Below, one piece after another: positions 54,942 to 63,572 of a DNA stretch of 64,000 nt. Origin of the DNA: Streptomyces albogriseolus (GTDB taxonomy: Bacteria; Actinomycetota; Actinomycetes; Streptomycetales; Streptomycetaceae); contig BMVA01000001.1 of the NCBI GenBank assembly GCA_014650475.1, positions 620,001-684,000 on the forward strand, given 5' to 3'. The position numbers were made by a program, and so were the translations under genes. The notes beneath the pieces were generated by a model that was given only the letters and a program-made list of their open reading frames with translations, did no database searches and was not told where the DNA came from. The first letter of the stretch is position 1. Every line of letters begins with the position of its first letter.

Positions 54942-56809
54942 GCGCCACCACCCGCCGACTGACCACCGCCCAGGCCCTGGTGCGGTTCCTGTCCGCGCAG
55001 TACACCGAGCGGGACGGCGTGCGCCGCCGGCTGATCGCGGGCACCTGGGGCATCTTCGGCCACGGCAACGTCGCCGGGCTCGGCCAGGCCCTGGTGGAGT
55101 ACCGGGACGCCATGCCGTACCACCAAGGCCGCAACGAGCAGGCGATGGTGCACGCGGCCGTCGGGTACGCCCGCCAGCTCAACCGCCTCTCCGCGCAGGC
55201 GGTGACCACGTCCATCGGTCCTGGCGCGACCAACCTGGTCACCGGCGCCGCGCTCGCCACGATCAACCGGCTGCCGGTGCTGCTGCTGCCCGGCGACTAC
55301 TTCGCCTCCCGCGCCGCCGACCCGCTGCTCCAGCAGCTGGAGCACCCCGTGGAGGCCGACGTGTCGGTCAACGACACGCTCCGCCCGGTGTCCCGCTACT
55401 TCGACCGGGTCACCCGCCCCGAAGCGCTGATCGCGTCCGCGCTGCACGCGATGCGGGTGCTCGCCGACCCGGCCGAGACCGGCGCGGTCACCCTGGCGCT
55501 GCCGCAGGACGTGCAGGCGGAGGCGTACGACTGGCCGGAGGAGTTCTTCGCCGAGCGGGTCTGGACCGTGCGCAGGCCCGCCCCTGACCCGGTGGAGCTG
55601 GACGCGGCCGTGGCAGCCGTACGGGCGGCGCGCCGGCCGCTGATCGTCGCGGGCGGCGGGGTGCACCACAGCGAGGCCGAGGACGCGCTGCGCGCGCTGG
55701 TGGACGCCACCGGCATCCCGGTCGCCTCCACCCAGGCCGGCAAGGGCTCGCTCAGCCATGACCACCCCGCCGACCTGGGCGGCATCGGCCACACCGGTAC
55801 GGCGGTGAGCGACGCGCTGGCCCGCGACGCCGACGTGGTGATCGGCGTCGGCACCCGCTACACCGACTTCACCACCGCCTCCGGCACCCTGTTCCGGAAC
55901 CCGGACGTGACGTTCGTGAACCTCAACATCACCGGCTTCGACGCCCACAAGCTCGCCGCCCGCCCCCTGGTGTGCGACGCGCGCACCGGCCTGGAGCGGC
56001 TCGCCGAGGGACTCGCCGGGTACCGCGTGGACGCGGACTACGAGGCGGAGTACCGGACCGGCAAGGAGCGCTGGGACGAGGTCGTCGAGGCGGCCCTGCG
56101 CGCCGACGACGACACCGCCGTGCCGACCCAGACACAGGTGCTGGGCGCGCTGGACGCGGTGGTCGGCGACGACGACGTGGTGATCAACGCGGCCGGTTCG
56201 CTCCCGGGCGACCTGCACAAGCTGTGGCGCGCCCGCAGCCCCCGCCAGTACCACCTGGAGTACGGCTACTCCTGCATGGGCTACGAGATCCCGGCCTCGC
56301 TCGGCGTCCAGCAGGCCGCGCCCGGCACACCTGTGTGGGCCCTGGTCGGCGACGGCACGTATCTGATGATGCCCACGGAGATCGTCACCGCCGTGCAGGA
56401 GGGCCTGCCCGTCAACGTGGTCCTCGTCCAGAACCACGGCTACGCCTCCATCGGCGGCCTGTCGGAGGAGACCGGCGGCGAGCGCTACGGCACCGCCTAC
56501 CGCCACCGCGCCGCCGACGGCTCCTTCACCGGCGCCCCGCTGCCGGTGGACCTCGCGGCGAACGCGGCCAGCCTCGGCATGGACGTGCTGCGCGCCAAGA
56601 CGGTGCGGGAGCTGCGCACCGCCCTCGCGCAGGCCCGCGCCTCCGACCGTCCGACCTGTGTGTACGTCGAGACCGACCCGGCGCCGACCGCTCCCCCGGC
56701 CGAGGCGTGGTGGGACGTGCCGGTGGCGGAGGTCGCCACCCGCGAGGCCGCCGTCCGGGCCCGCGAACGGTACGAGGCTCAGGTCGCGGGGCGCCGCCGC
56801 CACCTGTGA
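54938..56809 (+). CDS. iolD: 3D-(3,5/4)-trihydroxycyclohexane-1,2-dione acylhydrolase (ThDP)
   Basis: This 623-aa thiamine-diphosphate enzyme opens the ring of the inositol intermediate. The N-terminal ThDP domain carries the catalytic Glu in GRNEQAMVHAA, and the C-terminal cofactor motif begins at GDGTYLMMPTEI and ends near LVQNHGYAS. It overlaps iolB and is followed by the GntR gene. Length and sequence fit IolD rather than acetolactate synthase. Confidence 0.95.
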   Translation: MSATTRRLTTAQALVRFLSAQYTERDGVRRRLIAGTWGIFGHGNVAGLGQALVEYRDAMPYHQGRNEQAMVHAAVGYARQLNRLSAQAVTTSIGPGATNLVTGAALATINRLPVLLLPGDYFASRAADPLLQQLEHPVEADVSVNDTLRPVSRYFDRVTRPEALIASALHAMRVLADPAETGAVTLALPQDVQAEAYDWPEEFFAERVWTVRRPAPDPVELDAAVAAVRAARRPLIVAGGGVHHSEAEDALRALVDATGIPVASTQAGKGSLSHDHPADLGGIGHTGTAVSDALARDADVVIGVGTRYTDFTTASGTLFRNPDVTFVNLNITGFDAHKLAARPLVCDARTGLERLAEGLAGYRVDADYEAEYRTGKERWDEVVEAALRADDDTAVPTQTQVLGALDAVVGDDDVVINAAGSLPGDLHKLWRARSPRQYHLEYGYSCMGYEIPASLGVQQAAPGTPVWALVGDGTYLMMPTEIVTAVQEGLPVNVVLVQNHGYASIGGLSEETGGERYGTAYRHRAADGSFTGAPLPVDLAANAASLGMDVLRAKTVRELRTALAQARASDRPTCVYVETDPAPTAPPAEAWWDVPVAEVATREAAVRARERYEAQVAGRRRHL

Positions 56810-56857
56810 ACCCGTCCCCCACGCTCCGACCGGAAGCCCCGACAGGAAGGCACGTCC

Positions 56858-57643
56858 ATGGCGAAGACCGGTGACCCCGCACGCGCCGCGGCCGGACCGG
56901 CGACGCACTCCCTGGACTTCGCCCTGGACCGGGGCAGTCCGGTGCCGCTGTACTACCAGCTCGCCCAGCAGCTGGAGGCGGCGATCTCCAGCGGGGTGCT
57001 CGCGCCCGGCGACCTGCTGGGCAACGAGGTGGACCTCTCGGTGCGCCTCGGCCTGTCCCGGCCGACCGTCCGCCAGGCCATCCAGTCCCTGGTGGACAAG
57101 GGGCTGCTGGTCCGGCGGCGCGGGGTGGGCACGCAGGTGGTGCACAGCCAGGTGCGCCGCTCCCTGGAGCTGACCAGCCTCTACGACGATCTGGAGGCGG
57201 CCGGGCAGGCCCCGACCACGGAGGTGGTCCGCAACGAGACCGTCCCGGCGCCGCCCGGTGTGGCCGCCGCCCTGGGGCTGCCCGAGGGCGCCGAGGTGAT
57301 CGTCCTGGAGCGGCTGCGCCGCACCCACGGCCTGCCGGTCGCCCTGCTGGGCAACTACCTCCCGGCGGGCCTGCTCGACCTGGACGGCGACCGCCTGGAG
57401 GCGACCGGCCTGTACCGGATGATGCGCGCGGCCGGCATCACCCTGCACAGCGCCCGCCAGACGGTCGGCGCCCGCTCGGCGACCGCCGAGGAGGCGTCCC
57501 GCCTGGACGAGAAGGAGGGCGCGGCCCTGCTCACCATGCAGCGCACCGCGTACGACGACACGGGCCGTGCGGTGGAGTACGGCAGCCACATCTACCGCGC
57601 GTCCCGGTACTCCTTCGACTTCCAGCTGCTGGTCAGGTCCTGA
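56858..57643 (+). CDS. GntR-family regulator (HutC/UTRA type)
   Basis: This 261-aa regulator has an N-terminal winged helix (GDLLGNEVDLSVRLGLSRPTVRQAIQSLVDKGLL at about residues 50-83 in overview) and a C-terminal UTRA effector domain. It is the last gene of the iol operon, so it probably responds to an inositol-derived ligand and controls the divergent promoters at 51940-52003, perhaps also the palindrome at 39639. AGGAAGG precedes the ATG. Confidence 0.92.
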   Translation: MAKTGDPARAAAGPATHSLDFALDRGSPVPLYYQLAQQLEAAISSGVLAPGDLLGNEVDLSVRLGLSRPTVRQAIQSLVDKGLLVRRRGVGTQVVHSQVRRSLELTSLYDDLEAAGQAPTTEVVRNETVPAPPGVAAALGLPEGAEVIVLERLRRTHGLPVALLGNYLPAGLLDLDGDRLEATGLYRMMRAAGITLHSARQTVGARSATAEEASRLDEKEGAALLTMQRTAYDDTGRAVEYGSHIYRASRYSFDFQLLVRS

Positions 57644-57743
57644 GGCGAGGCGGTCCTTGATCACGGCCACCGCGGGCGGCGGACGGAACCTGTTCCGCCT
57701 CGTCCTTCGTCCTGATCGACGGGACGAGTGAACAGGGAGACGT

Positions 57744-58682
57744 GTGGAGCGCTACGCGGAGTGGCAGCGGGGGCGGGTGCTCGTGGCGTGCGCGGTGCTG
57801 ACGGCCGGGCTGCTGACGTTCCACGGGGTGGTGCCCAACTCGCCGGGGCGGCTGGGCAGTCTGCTGGAGACGTTTCTGCCGTGGCTCGCACTGGTGGCCG
57901 TCCCGCTGTTCGGGCTGGCCCTGCTGCGCCGTTCGGCCGTCGCGCTGCTGGCCCTGCTGCTGCCCGTGGCGGCCTGGACGCATCTGTTCGGCGGGCTGCT
58001 GCTGCCCGGGGCCGCGTCCGGCCCGCACGGCCTGCTGGTGGTGCAGCACAACGTCAGCGACGAGAACACCGACCCGGCGGGCACGGCCCGGGACCTGGCC
58101 GGCGCCGGGCCCGACCTCATCGCGCTGCAGGAGCTGGTGGATCCGGCCCTGTCGGTCTACCGGAGGACGCTCGCCGCCGACTACCCGTACCACGCGGTCC
58201 GGGGCACCGTCGGGCTGTGGTCGAAGCATCCGCTCACCGGGGTCCGCCCGCTGGACATCAAGCCCGCCGACATCACGGAGCCGTGGAGCCGAGGGCTGCG
58301 GACCGTGGTCCACACCCCGTACGGCGAGATCGCCGCGTACGTCGCCCACCTGCCCTCGGTCCGGGTCGGCACGCGCGGCCTTGCGTCCGCCCGGCGCGAC
58401 GAGAGCGCCGGCCTGCTGGGCCGGGCCGTGGCCGCCGAGCGGCTGGAACAGGTGGTCCTGATGGGAGACCTCAACGGCACGGCCGACGACCGCGGGCTGG
58501 CCCCGCTGACCTCACGGATGGACGTGGCACGACGGGGCTTCGCCTTCAGCTATCCCGCCGCCCTGCCGGTGGCCCGCATCGACCAGGTCATGGCCCGCTC
58601 GGCGCGCGTCGACCACGTCCGCGCCCTGCCCGCCACCGGCAGCGACCATCTGCCGGTGGCGGCCCGCGTCACTCTGCGCTGA
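57744..58682 (+). CDS. membrane-anchored endonuclease/exonuclease/phosphatase-family protein
   Basis: This 312-aa protein has about three N-terminal helices (about residues 11-90) and a C-terminal EEP domain. The metal-binding and catalytic motifs QHNVSDENTDP, ALQELVDP, MGDLNGT and GSDHLPV are all present. It may be a phosphodiesterase or phosphatase acting at the outer face of the membrane. GTG start with GGGAGA upstream. The family covers nucleases and lipid phosphatases, so the substrate is open. Confidence 0.88.
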   Translation: MERYAEWQRGRVLVACAVLTAGLLTFHGVVPNSPGRLGSLLETFLPWLALVAVPLFGLALLRRSAVALLALLLPVAAWTHLFGGLLLPGAASGPHGLLVVQHNVSDENTDPAGTARDLAGAGPDLIALQELVDPALSVYRRTLAADYPYHAVRGTVGLWSKHPLTGVRPLDIKPADITEPWSRGLRTVVHTPYGEIAAYVAHLPSVRVGTRGLASARRDESAGLLGRAVAAERLEQVVLMGDLNGTADDRGLAPLTSRMDVARRGFAFSYPAALPVARIDQVMARSARVDHVRALPATGSDHLPVAARVTLR

Positions 58683-58683
58683 C

Positions 58684-58942
58684 CCCGGCGAACGGGCCCG
58701 CTCGAGGATCTCGATGTCCTCGTCCTCGACAAGACCGGTGACGGTCCGTCAACCGAGTCGTACCGGTGCGGCCGCAACGGCTCGGCACCGTCAGCCCCGG
58801 CCGGCCAGACCGTCGAGCACACCGGACTCGCCCCCTGCGACTACAACGGATGCGACAACTGGCTCAGGAGTACCTTCGGGGGCGACAAGGTCTCAACGAG
58901 CTCAAGCGCATGCTGACGCAGATCCGGCGAGGAAAGCTGTGA
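58684..58942 (+). pseudogene. degraded toxin C-terminal fragment
   Basis: A start-less frame reads LEDLDVLVLDKTG... and then CDYNGCDNWLRSTFGGDKV (about 58701-58887). A one-base shift is needed to continue into LNELKRMLTQIRRGKL, whose TGA (58940-58942) overlaps the GTG of the SUKH gene. The arrangement (toxin tail overlapping an immunity gene) and Cys-rich sequence suggest a remnant of a polymorphic-toxin C-terminus. The 5' part of the toxin is missing. Confidence 0.55.
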
Positions 58943-59574
58943 GCGACGGAGCGTCACGAAAGGGACTTCTCGTGGGGTACACACCTCGGTGGCTGACGGC
59001 ATCGTCGTGGGAGGAGGACGGCATCCTGGAACTGGACGCCGACGCGCTCTCCGGCTCGGACAGTTGGCCGGAGGCCGTGCGCGAAGCACTCGGCACGGCC
59101 CAGCGGTACGGGCTGCCGCGGGAGGCCGCCATGTTCTACCCGAGTACGCACGGTGCTCCCTTCACCGTCGTCTCCGATCCGTCCGGTCACCGGTACTGGA
59201 GGCTGGGCCAGCACGACGCCCAGCTGAATCCCGGATACCACGTCCCCGAGTACGTGCTCGACAGCGACGGGAGGGTGCTGCTGCTGGACCCGTCGCTGCC
59301 GAAGCCCCGGTTCGTGAACTCGTCACTGATCGCGTTCCTCGACGCCCTCGCCGCCTGGGACCACCGGTGCGAGCACGTCGACGACTTCGACGATCTCGAG
59401 TCCGAGGAGGACGAGGACGAGGACGACGAGGACGCGATGGATCCGTCGGAGGCGGCACGGATCGCCTTCGGACTGGAGATCAGGGACCGGCTTCGTGAGC
59501 TCGACCCGCCGGCGTTCGAGATGGACACCTGGTGGGACCGGGTCTACGAGGAGGTGGAACTCGACGCCATCTGA
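58939..59574 (+). CDS. SUKH-family immunity protein
   Basis: This 211-aa cytoplasmic protein resembles SUKH-4-type immunity proteins (GILELDADAL...; REAAMFYPSTHGAPFTVV; YVLDSDGRVLLLDPSLP; FVNSSLIAFLDALAAW). It carries a strikingly acidic run (EEDEDEDDEDAMD) near residues 154-168. The GTG overlaps the stop of the toxin remnant by four bases, the usual toxin-immunity junction. It may be an orphan left after toxin decay. Confidence 0.72.
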   Translation: MSDGASRKGLLVGYTPRWLTASSWEEDGILELDADALSGSDSWPEAVREALGTAQRYGLPREAAMFYPSTHGAPFTVVSDPSGHRYWRLGQHDAQLNPGYHVPEYVLDSDGRVLLLDPSLPKPRFVNSSLIAFLDALAAWDHRCEHVDDFDDLESEEDEDEDDEDAMDPSEAARIAFGLEIRDRLRELDPPAFEMDTWWDRVYEEVELDAI

Positions 59575-59594
59575 CGGGCGCCGCTGAGTGAGAA

Positions 59595-59629
59595 GGGGCC
59601 CTGCCCGGAGAGGATCCGGGCAGGGCCCC
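59595..59629. terminator. hairpin terminator after the SUKH gene
   Basis: Fourteen-base perfect arms (GGGGCCCTGCCCGG) with a seven-base loop lie 20 bases after the stop. Confidence 0.85.
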
Positions 59630-59715
59630 TGTCCGTTCAGCACGCCGCCCGGCGGGACGGAGTTCTGGAAACGACCGAGGGCCCTGTCCCACGTGATGTG
59701 GACAAGGCCCTGATC

Positions 59716-59730
59716 CGGGCTCCGAGCCCG
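59716..59730 (-). terminator. short hairpin after tRNA-Pro (right copy)
   Basis: CGGGCTCCGAGCCCG is a near-perfect palindrome 10 bases downstream of the minus-strand tRNA. Confidence 0.45.
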
Positions 59731-59740
59731 CACTGCACCG

Positions 59741-59814
<74 letters not shown>

Positions 59815-59913
59815 GTGCGGTCACATGCGGTGAACCGCGTGATCGCGCGGACAGTACTTTACCCCACCCCCCGGGCCGCGTCGAAGCGGGCCCGGACTTG
59901 GGACAATCGGCGT

Positions 59914-60438
59914 ATGGGCAGCATGGACAGTACGTCCGCCGGCCGGACAGCCGCCGCGCGGGACCGGGACGACGAGGGGCGGGCGCGCAACGCACGGCCC
60001 CGTGACGGGCTCGGGCGGCCCCTGCCGTACGGCGCGGAAGGGGTGCCCCGGCAGCCCGAGGGGGTCGTGCGGCGGCCGGAGGAGAGCGTGGCGGAGGCGC
60101 AGCGGCTGCTCGACGAGGGCAAGCCGTTCCACGCGCACGAAGTGTTCGAGGACGCCTGGAAGTCGGGGCCGGAGAAGGAACGGGAGCTGTGGCGAGGGCT
60201 GGCACAGCTCGCCGTGGGGCTCACCCATGCCGCGCGGGGGAACGCCACCGGAGGGGCGCGGCTCCTGCGGCGCGGGGCCGGCGCGGCGGAGGAGTGGGCA
60301 GCCGGGGCGGGTCTTCGCCCGCACGGGATCGATCTTCCCGGTGTGATCGCCTGGGCCCGGGAGCTGGCGACGGAGGTGGAGCGGGGTGTCCCGGTGGATG
60401 CGGGAACGCGGGCGCCCCGGCTGCGGGGCGGCTCCTGA
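59914..60438 (+). CDS. DUF309 domain protein
   Basis: This 174-aa protein has a charged N-terminus of about 45 residues and a helical DUF309 domain (about 50-155) with the signature FHAHEVFEDAWK and LWRGLAQLAVGLTHAARGN. The function of the family is unknown; the conserved His/Glu residues suggest metal or nucleotide binding. An ATG at 59923 is an alternative start. Confidence 0.85.
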   Translation: MGSMDSTSAGRTAAARDRDDEGRARNARPRDGLGRPLPYGAEGVPRQPEGVVRRPEESVAEAQRLLDEGKPFHAHEVFEDAWKSGPEKERELWRGLAQLAVGLTHAARGNATGGARLLRRGAGAAEEWAAGAGLRPHGIDLPGVIAWARELATEVERGVPVDAGTRAPRLRGGS

Positions 60439-60494
60439 ACGCAGGGGCCGGGTGCGGTGTCAACGCGGCGAGTACCGTGCGGCAGACTCGGGGT

Positions 60495-61271
60495 GTGCGG
60501 ACTCTTCATGTGATCGGTATCGGCGCGGGTGACCCCGACCAGCTCACCCTGCAGGCGGTCAGGGCCATGCGGGACACGGACGTGTTCTTCCTGCTCGACA
60601 AGGGCGAGGCGAAGGCGGACCTGACGCGGCTGCGCCGGGACATGCTGGAGACGCATCTGTCGGACCGCACGTACCGCGTCGTCGAGGCGCGTGACCCCCA
60701 GCGGGACCGCTCGGCGGGCGGCTCGGCCTACTCCCCCGCCGTCGGCGACTGGCGCAGCGCCCGTGCCGACGTCTACGAGCGGATGATCACGGAGGAGCTG
60801 GGCGAGGACGGGACCGGCGCGTTCCTCGTGTGGGGCGACCCGTCGCTGTACGACAGCACGCTCGGCATCCTGGAGGAGGTCCTGGAGCGCGGGACCGTCT
60901 CCTTCGTGTACGACGTCGTGCCGGGCGTCAGCAGTGTGTCCGCGCTGGTGGCCCGGCACCGGACGGGGCTCAACCGTGTCGCGCGCCCGGTGCAGATCAC
61001 CACGGGACGACGGCTCGCGGAGGAGGGATTCCCGGAGGGCGTGGACGACGTGGTGGTGATGCTGGACGCGCATCAGCGTTTCCGCGCCTTCGCCGACGAG
61101 GACGTCGACATCTACTGGGGCGCCTACATCGGCACCCCGGACGAGATCCTGGTCTCCGGTCCGGTCGCCGAGGCCGCCCCGCGCATCGAGCGCCTGCGCG
61201 CCGAGGCGCGGGAGCGCAAGGGCTGGATCATGGACACCTATCTGCTGCGCCGCTCCCCCGGCGAGCGTTAG
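60495..61271 (+). CDS. cobF: precorrin-6A synthase (deacetylating)
   Basis: This 258-aa SAM-dependent methyltransferase methylates C-1 of precorrin-5 and removes acetate in aerobic cobalamin synthesis. It has the tetrapyrrole-methylase signatures IGIGAGDPDQLTLQA (about residues 6-20) and WGDPSLYDST (about 114-123). The GTG at 60495 starts directly before this motif. Its stop overlaps that of cobK on the other strand by four bases. Confidence 0.93.
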   Translation: MRTLHVIGIGAGDPDQLTLQAVRAMRDTDVFFLLDKGEAKADLTRLRRDMLETHLSDRTYRVVEARDPQRDRSAGGSAYSPAVGDWRSARADVYERMITEELGEDGTGAFLVWGDPSLYDSTLGILEEVLERGTVSFVYDVVPGVSSVSALVARHRTGLNRVARPVQITTGRRLAEEGFPEGVDDVVVMLDAHQRFRAFADEDVDIYWGAYIGTPDEILVSGPVAEAAPRIERLRAEARERKGWIMDTYLLRRSPGER

Positions 61272-62032
61272 GCCCGCCCGGCGGGTCGGGCGAGGGCTTC
61301 GTCCAGCCGGTCCAGGACCGCGGCCACGTCCGGGAGCGGGCTGATCCCCTCCGGCAGGGACGGCCGGCGGACGACCACGACGGGGAGGCCGAGGTCGCGG
61401 GCGGCGGTGAGTTTCGCGGAGGTCGCCGCGCCGCCGCTGTCCTTCGTCACCAGCACGTCGACGCGGTGCTCGCGCAGCAGGGCCGTCTCGTCGGCCACGG
61501 TGAACGGCCCCCGCGCGAGCAGCACGTCGGTGTGCGGGGGCAGCGGCGGCTCGGGGGGCTCGACCGACCGTACGACGAAGCTCAGCCCGGTGAGCCCGGC
61601 GAAGGCCGCGAGGCCGAGACGCCCGGTGGTCAGGAACACCCGGCGCCCGAGGCCGGGCAGCAGGGCGGCGGCCGCCTCCAGGGAGGGGACCGGGTGCCAG
61701 TGGTCACCGGGGCCGGGCCGCCAGCCGGGGCGGCGCAGCACCAGCAGGGGCACCCGCGCGGCGGCGGTGGCGGTGGCCGCGTTCGCGGTGATCGTCGCGG
61801 CGAAGGGATGGGTCGCGTCGACGACGGCGTGCACCCTCTCCCCGCGGATCCAGGCCGCGAGTCCGTCCGGGCCGCCGAAGCCGCCGACGCGCACCTCGCC
61901 CTCGAGCGCGCCCGGCCGGGTGACCCGTCCGGCGAGCGAGGTCGTCACCCGGGTCCCGGGGCGGGCGGCCAGCGCGGCGGCGAGCCGGCGCGCCTCGGTG
62001 GTGCCGCCGAGGATCAGCACATGCGGGGACAT
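61268..62032 (-). CDS. cobK: precorrin-6A reductase
   Basis: This 254-aa NADPH-dependent reductase acts directly after CobF in cobalamin synthesis. The motifs ILGGTTEARRLA (about residues 6-17), DATHPFA (about 72-78) and TKDSGG (about 197-202) identify the CobK/CbiJ family. It converges with cobF and shares its last four bases, so the two transcripts run into each other. I use the ATG at 62032 at the motif; the longer frame has no support. Confidence 0.93.
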   Translation of the reverse strand: MSPHVLILGGTTEARRLAAALAARPGTRVTTSLAGRVTRPGALEGEVRVGGFGGPDGLAAWIRGERVHAVVDATHPFAATITANAATATAAARVPLLVLRRPGWRPGPGDHWHPVPSLEAAAALLPGLGRRVFLTTGRLGLAAFAGLTGLSFVVRSVEPPEPPLPPHTDVLLARGPFTVADETALLREHRVDVLVTKDSGGAATSAKLTAARDLGLPVVVVRRPSLPEGISPLPDVAAVLDRLDEALARPAGRA

Positions 62033-62151
62033 GCGCCGAGGGTACGGCGAGCGGGCACGGCGTCCGGCGGCGGCCCGTCCGCCTCTGATCACCATCGGCC
62101 CGCACACCTGTGCCGTTCGCCCTACGATGACGCCGGGCGACCTAAGGAGTC

Positions 62152-63564
62152 ATGGCCGTGGACTGGAGCAGGCGGGGCTACCACGCCCAGCGGTGGGCGG
62201 CGCGGGGGGCCTTGCTCGCGGCGGCGCTCGCCGTGGCGACCCCCCTCGTCTACGGCGGGCTGCGCGGACTGCTGCTCCTGGTGCTGGGGGTGGCCGGGCT
62301 GGGGCTCAGCGCGGCGGCCGTGTGGTGGACGCTGACCTTGCGCGGGCCGCTGCGGTGGGGCGCCGCGCTGGTCGCCGTGTGCGTGCCGGCGGGACTGCTG
62401 GCGCTGTTCGCGGTGACGCTGTTCTGGGCGCTGCTGGTGTCGCTGGGGCTGTGGGGCCTGGCGGTGTGGACCGGCAGGTACGCGCTGCGCGGGACGGGCG
62501 GGCACGCCCCGATGCGGGAGCGGCGGCTGCCGCCGCCCCGGAAGCCGGTGCTGATCATGAATCCGCGGTCGGGCGGCGGCAAGGTGGGCCGGTTCCGGCT
62601 GCGGGAGAAGGCGGAGCGGCTGGGCGCGCGGGTGGTGCTGCTGGAGCCGGGGCAGCAGCACGACGTGACCGAGCTGGCCCGGCGTGCCGTCGCCGACGGC
62701 GCGGACCTGCTGGGCGCGGCGGGCGGCGACGGCACCCAGGCGCTGGTCGCGGCCGTGGCCGCCGAGCACGACGTCCCGTTCCTGGTGATCAGCGCGGGCA
62801 CCCGCAACCACTTCGCGCTGGACCTCGGCCTGGACCGGGGGAATCCGGCGGCGTGCCTGGACGCGCTGACGGACGGGGTGGAGCTCCGGGTCGATCTGGG
62901 CTTCGCCGGGGAGCAGCCGTTCGTGAACAACGCGTCGTTCGGCGCGTACGCGGCGATCGTGCAGAGTCCCGCGTACCGCGACGACAAGATCGGCACGAGT
63001 CTGGAGATGCTGCCGGACCTGCTCACCGGGCAGCAGGGGCCCCGGCTGGTCGCCCGCGCCGGCGACACCACGCTGACCGCGCCGCAGGCGATGCTGGTCA
63101 GCAACAACCCGTACCGCACCGGTGACCCGTTCGGGCTCGGGCGGCGCGAGCGGCTGGACTCGGGGACGCTGGGCGTCCTCGGGGTGAGGGTGGAGGGCGC
63201 GTTCAGCGCGGCCGCGCTGCTGCTGAACCCGGACCCGGCGGGGCTGACGGTGCTGACCGTGCCGGAGGTGGTCATCGAGGCGGACCGGGACGAGATCGAG
63301 GCGGGCGTCGACGGCGAGGCGATGGTGCTGCCCGCGCCGGTCCGCTGCCGCATCGCACCGGGCGTCCTGCGCGTCCGCGTCCCGCGCAAACGCCCCGGCG
63401 TCGCCCCCGGCCCGCCCCGCCTGGACTGGCGCCGTCTCCGCAAACTCGCCGCGACGGTGGGCCGCACGGCGGCCCCCAGCCACCTCCACCTGCCCCACCG
63501 CAAGCCGCGGCGGCTCGACGACCACCGGGAGACGACACCCCCGGGCGGCCCGCCCGGCCCCTGA
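62152..63564 (+). CDS. diacylglycerol kinase-family protein with N-terminal membrane helices
   Basis: This 470-aa protein has about four helices (about residues 18-110) followed by a lipid-kinase catalytic domain with NPRSGGGK (about 135-142) and the nucleotide loop AAGGDGTQ (about 188-195). Members phosphorylate diacylglycerol or sphingoid-like lipids. The C-terminal ~70 residues are basic and Pro-rich. It stands alone between cobK and the TauE/SafE permease. Confidence 0.9.
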   Translation: MAVDWSRRGYHAQRWAARGALLAAALAVATPLVYGGLRGLLLLVLGVAGLGLSAAAVWWTLTLRGPLRWGAALVAVCVPAGLLALFAVTLFWALLVSLGLWGLAVWTGRYALRGTGGHAPMRERRLPPPRKPVLIMNPRSGGGKVGRFRLREKAERLGARVVLLEPGQQHDVTELARRAVADGADLLGAAGGDGTQALVAAVAAEHDVPFLVISAGTRNHFALDLGLDRGNPAACLDALTDGVELRVDLGFAGEQPFVNNASFGAYAAIVQSPAYRDDKIGTSLEMLPDLLTGQQGPRLVARAGDTTLTAPQAMLVSNNPYRTGDPFGLGRRERLDSGTLGVLGVRVEGAFSAAALLLNPDPAGLTVLTVPEVVIEADRDEIEAGVDGEAMVLPAPVRCRIAPGVLRVRVPRKRPGVAPGPPRLDWRRLRKLAATVGRTAAPSHLHLPHRKPRRLDDHRETTPPGGPPGP

Positions 63565-63572
63565 GCCCGCGG

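Noticed and set aside
57684-57697. CGGAACCTGTTCCG palindrome downstream of the GntR gene as a LexA box or ECF promoter
   Set aside because: LexA sites need four bases between GAAC and GTTC; here there are two, and no -10 element fits an ECF promoter.
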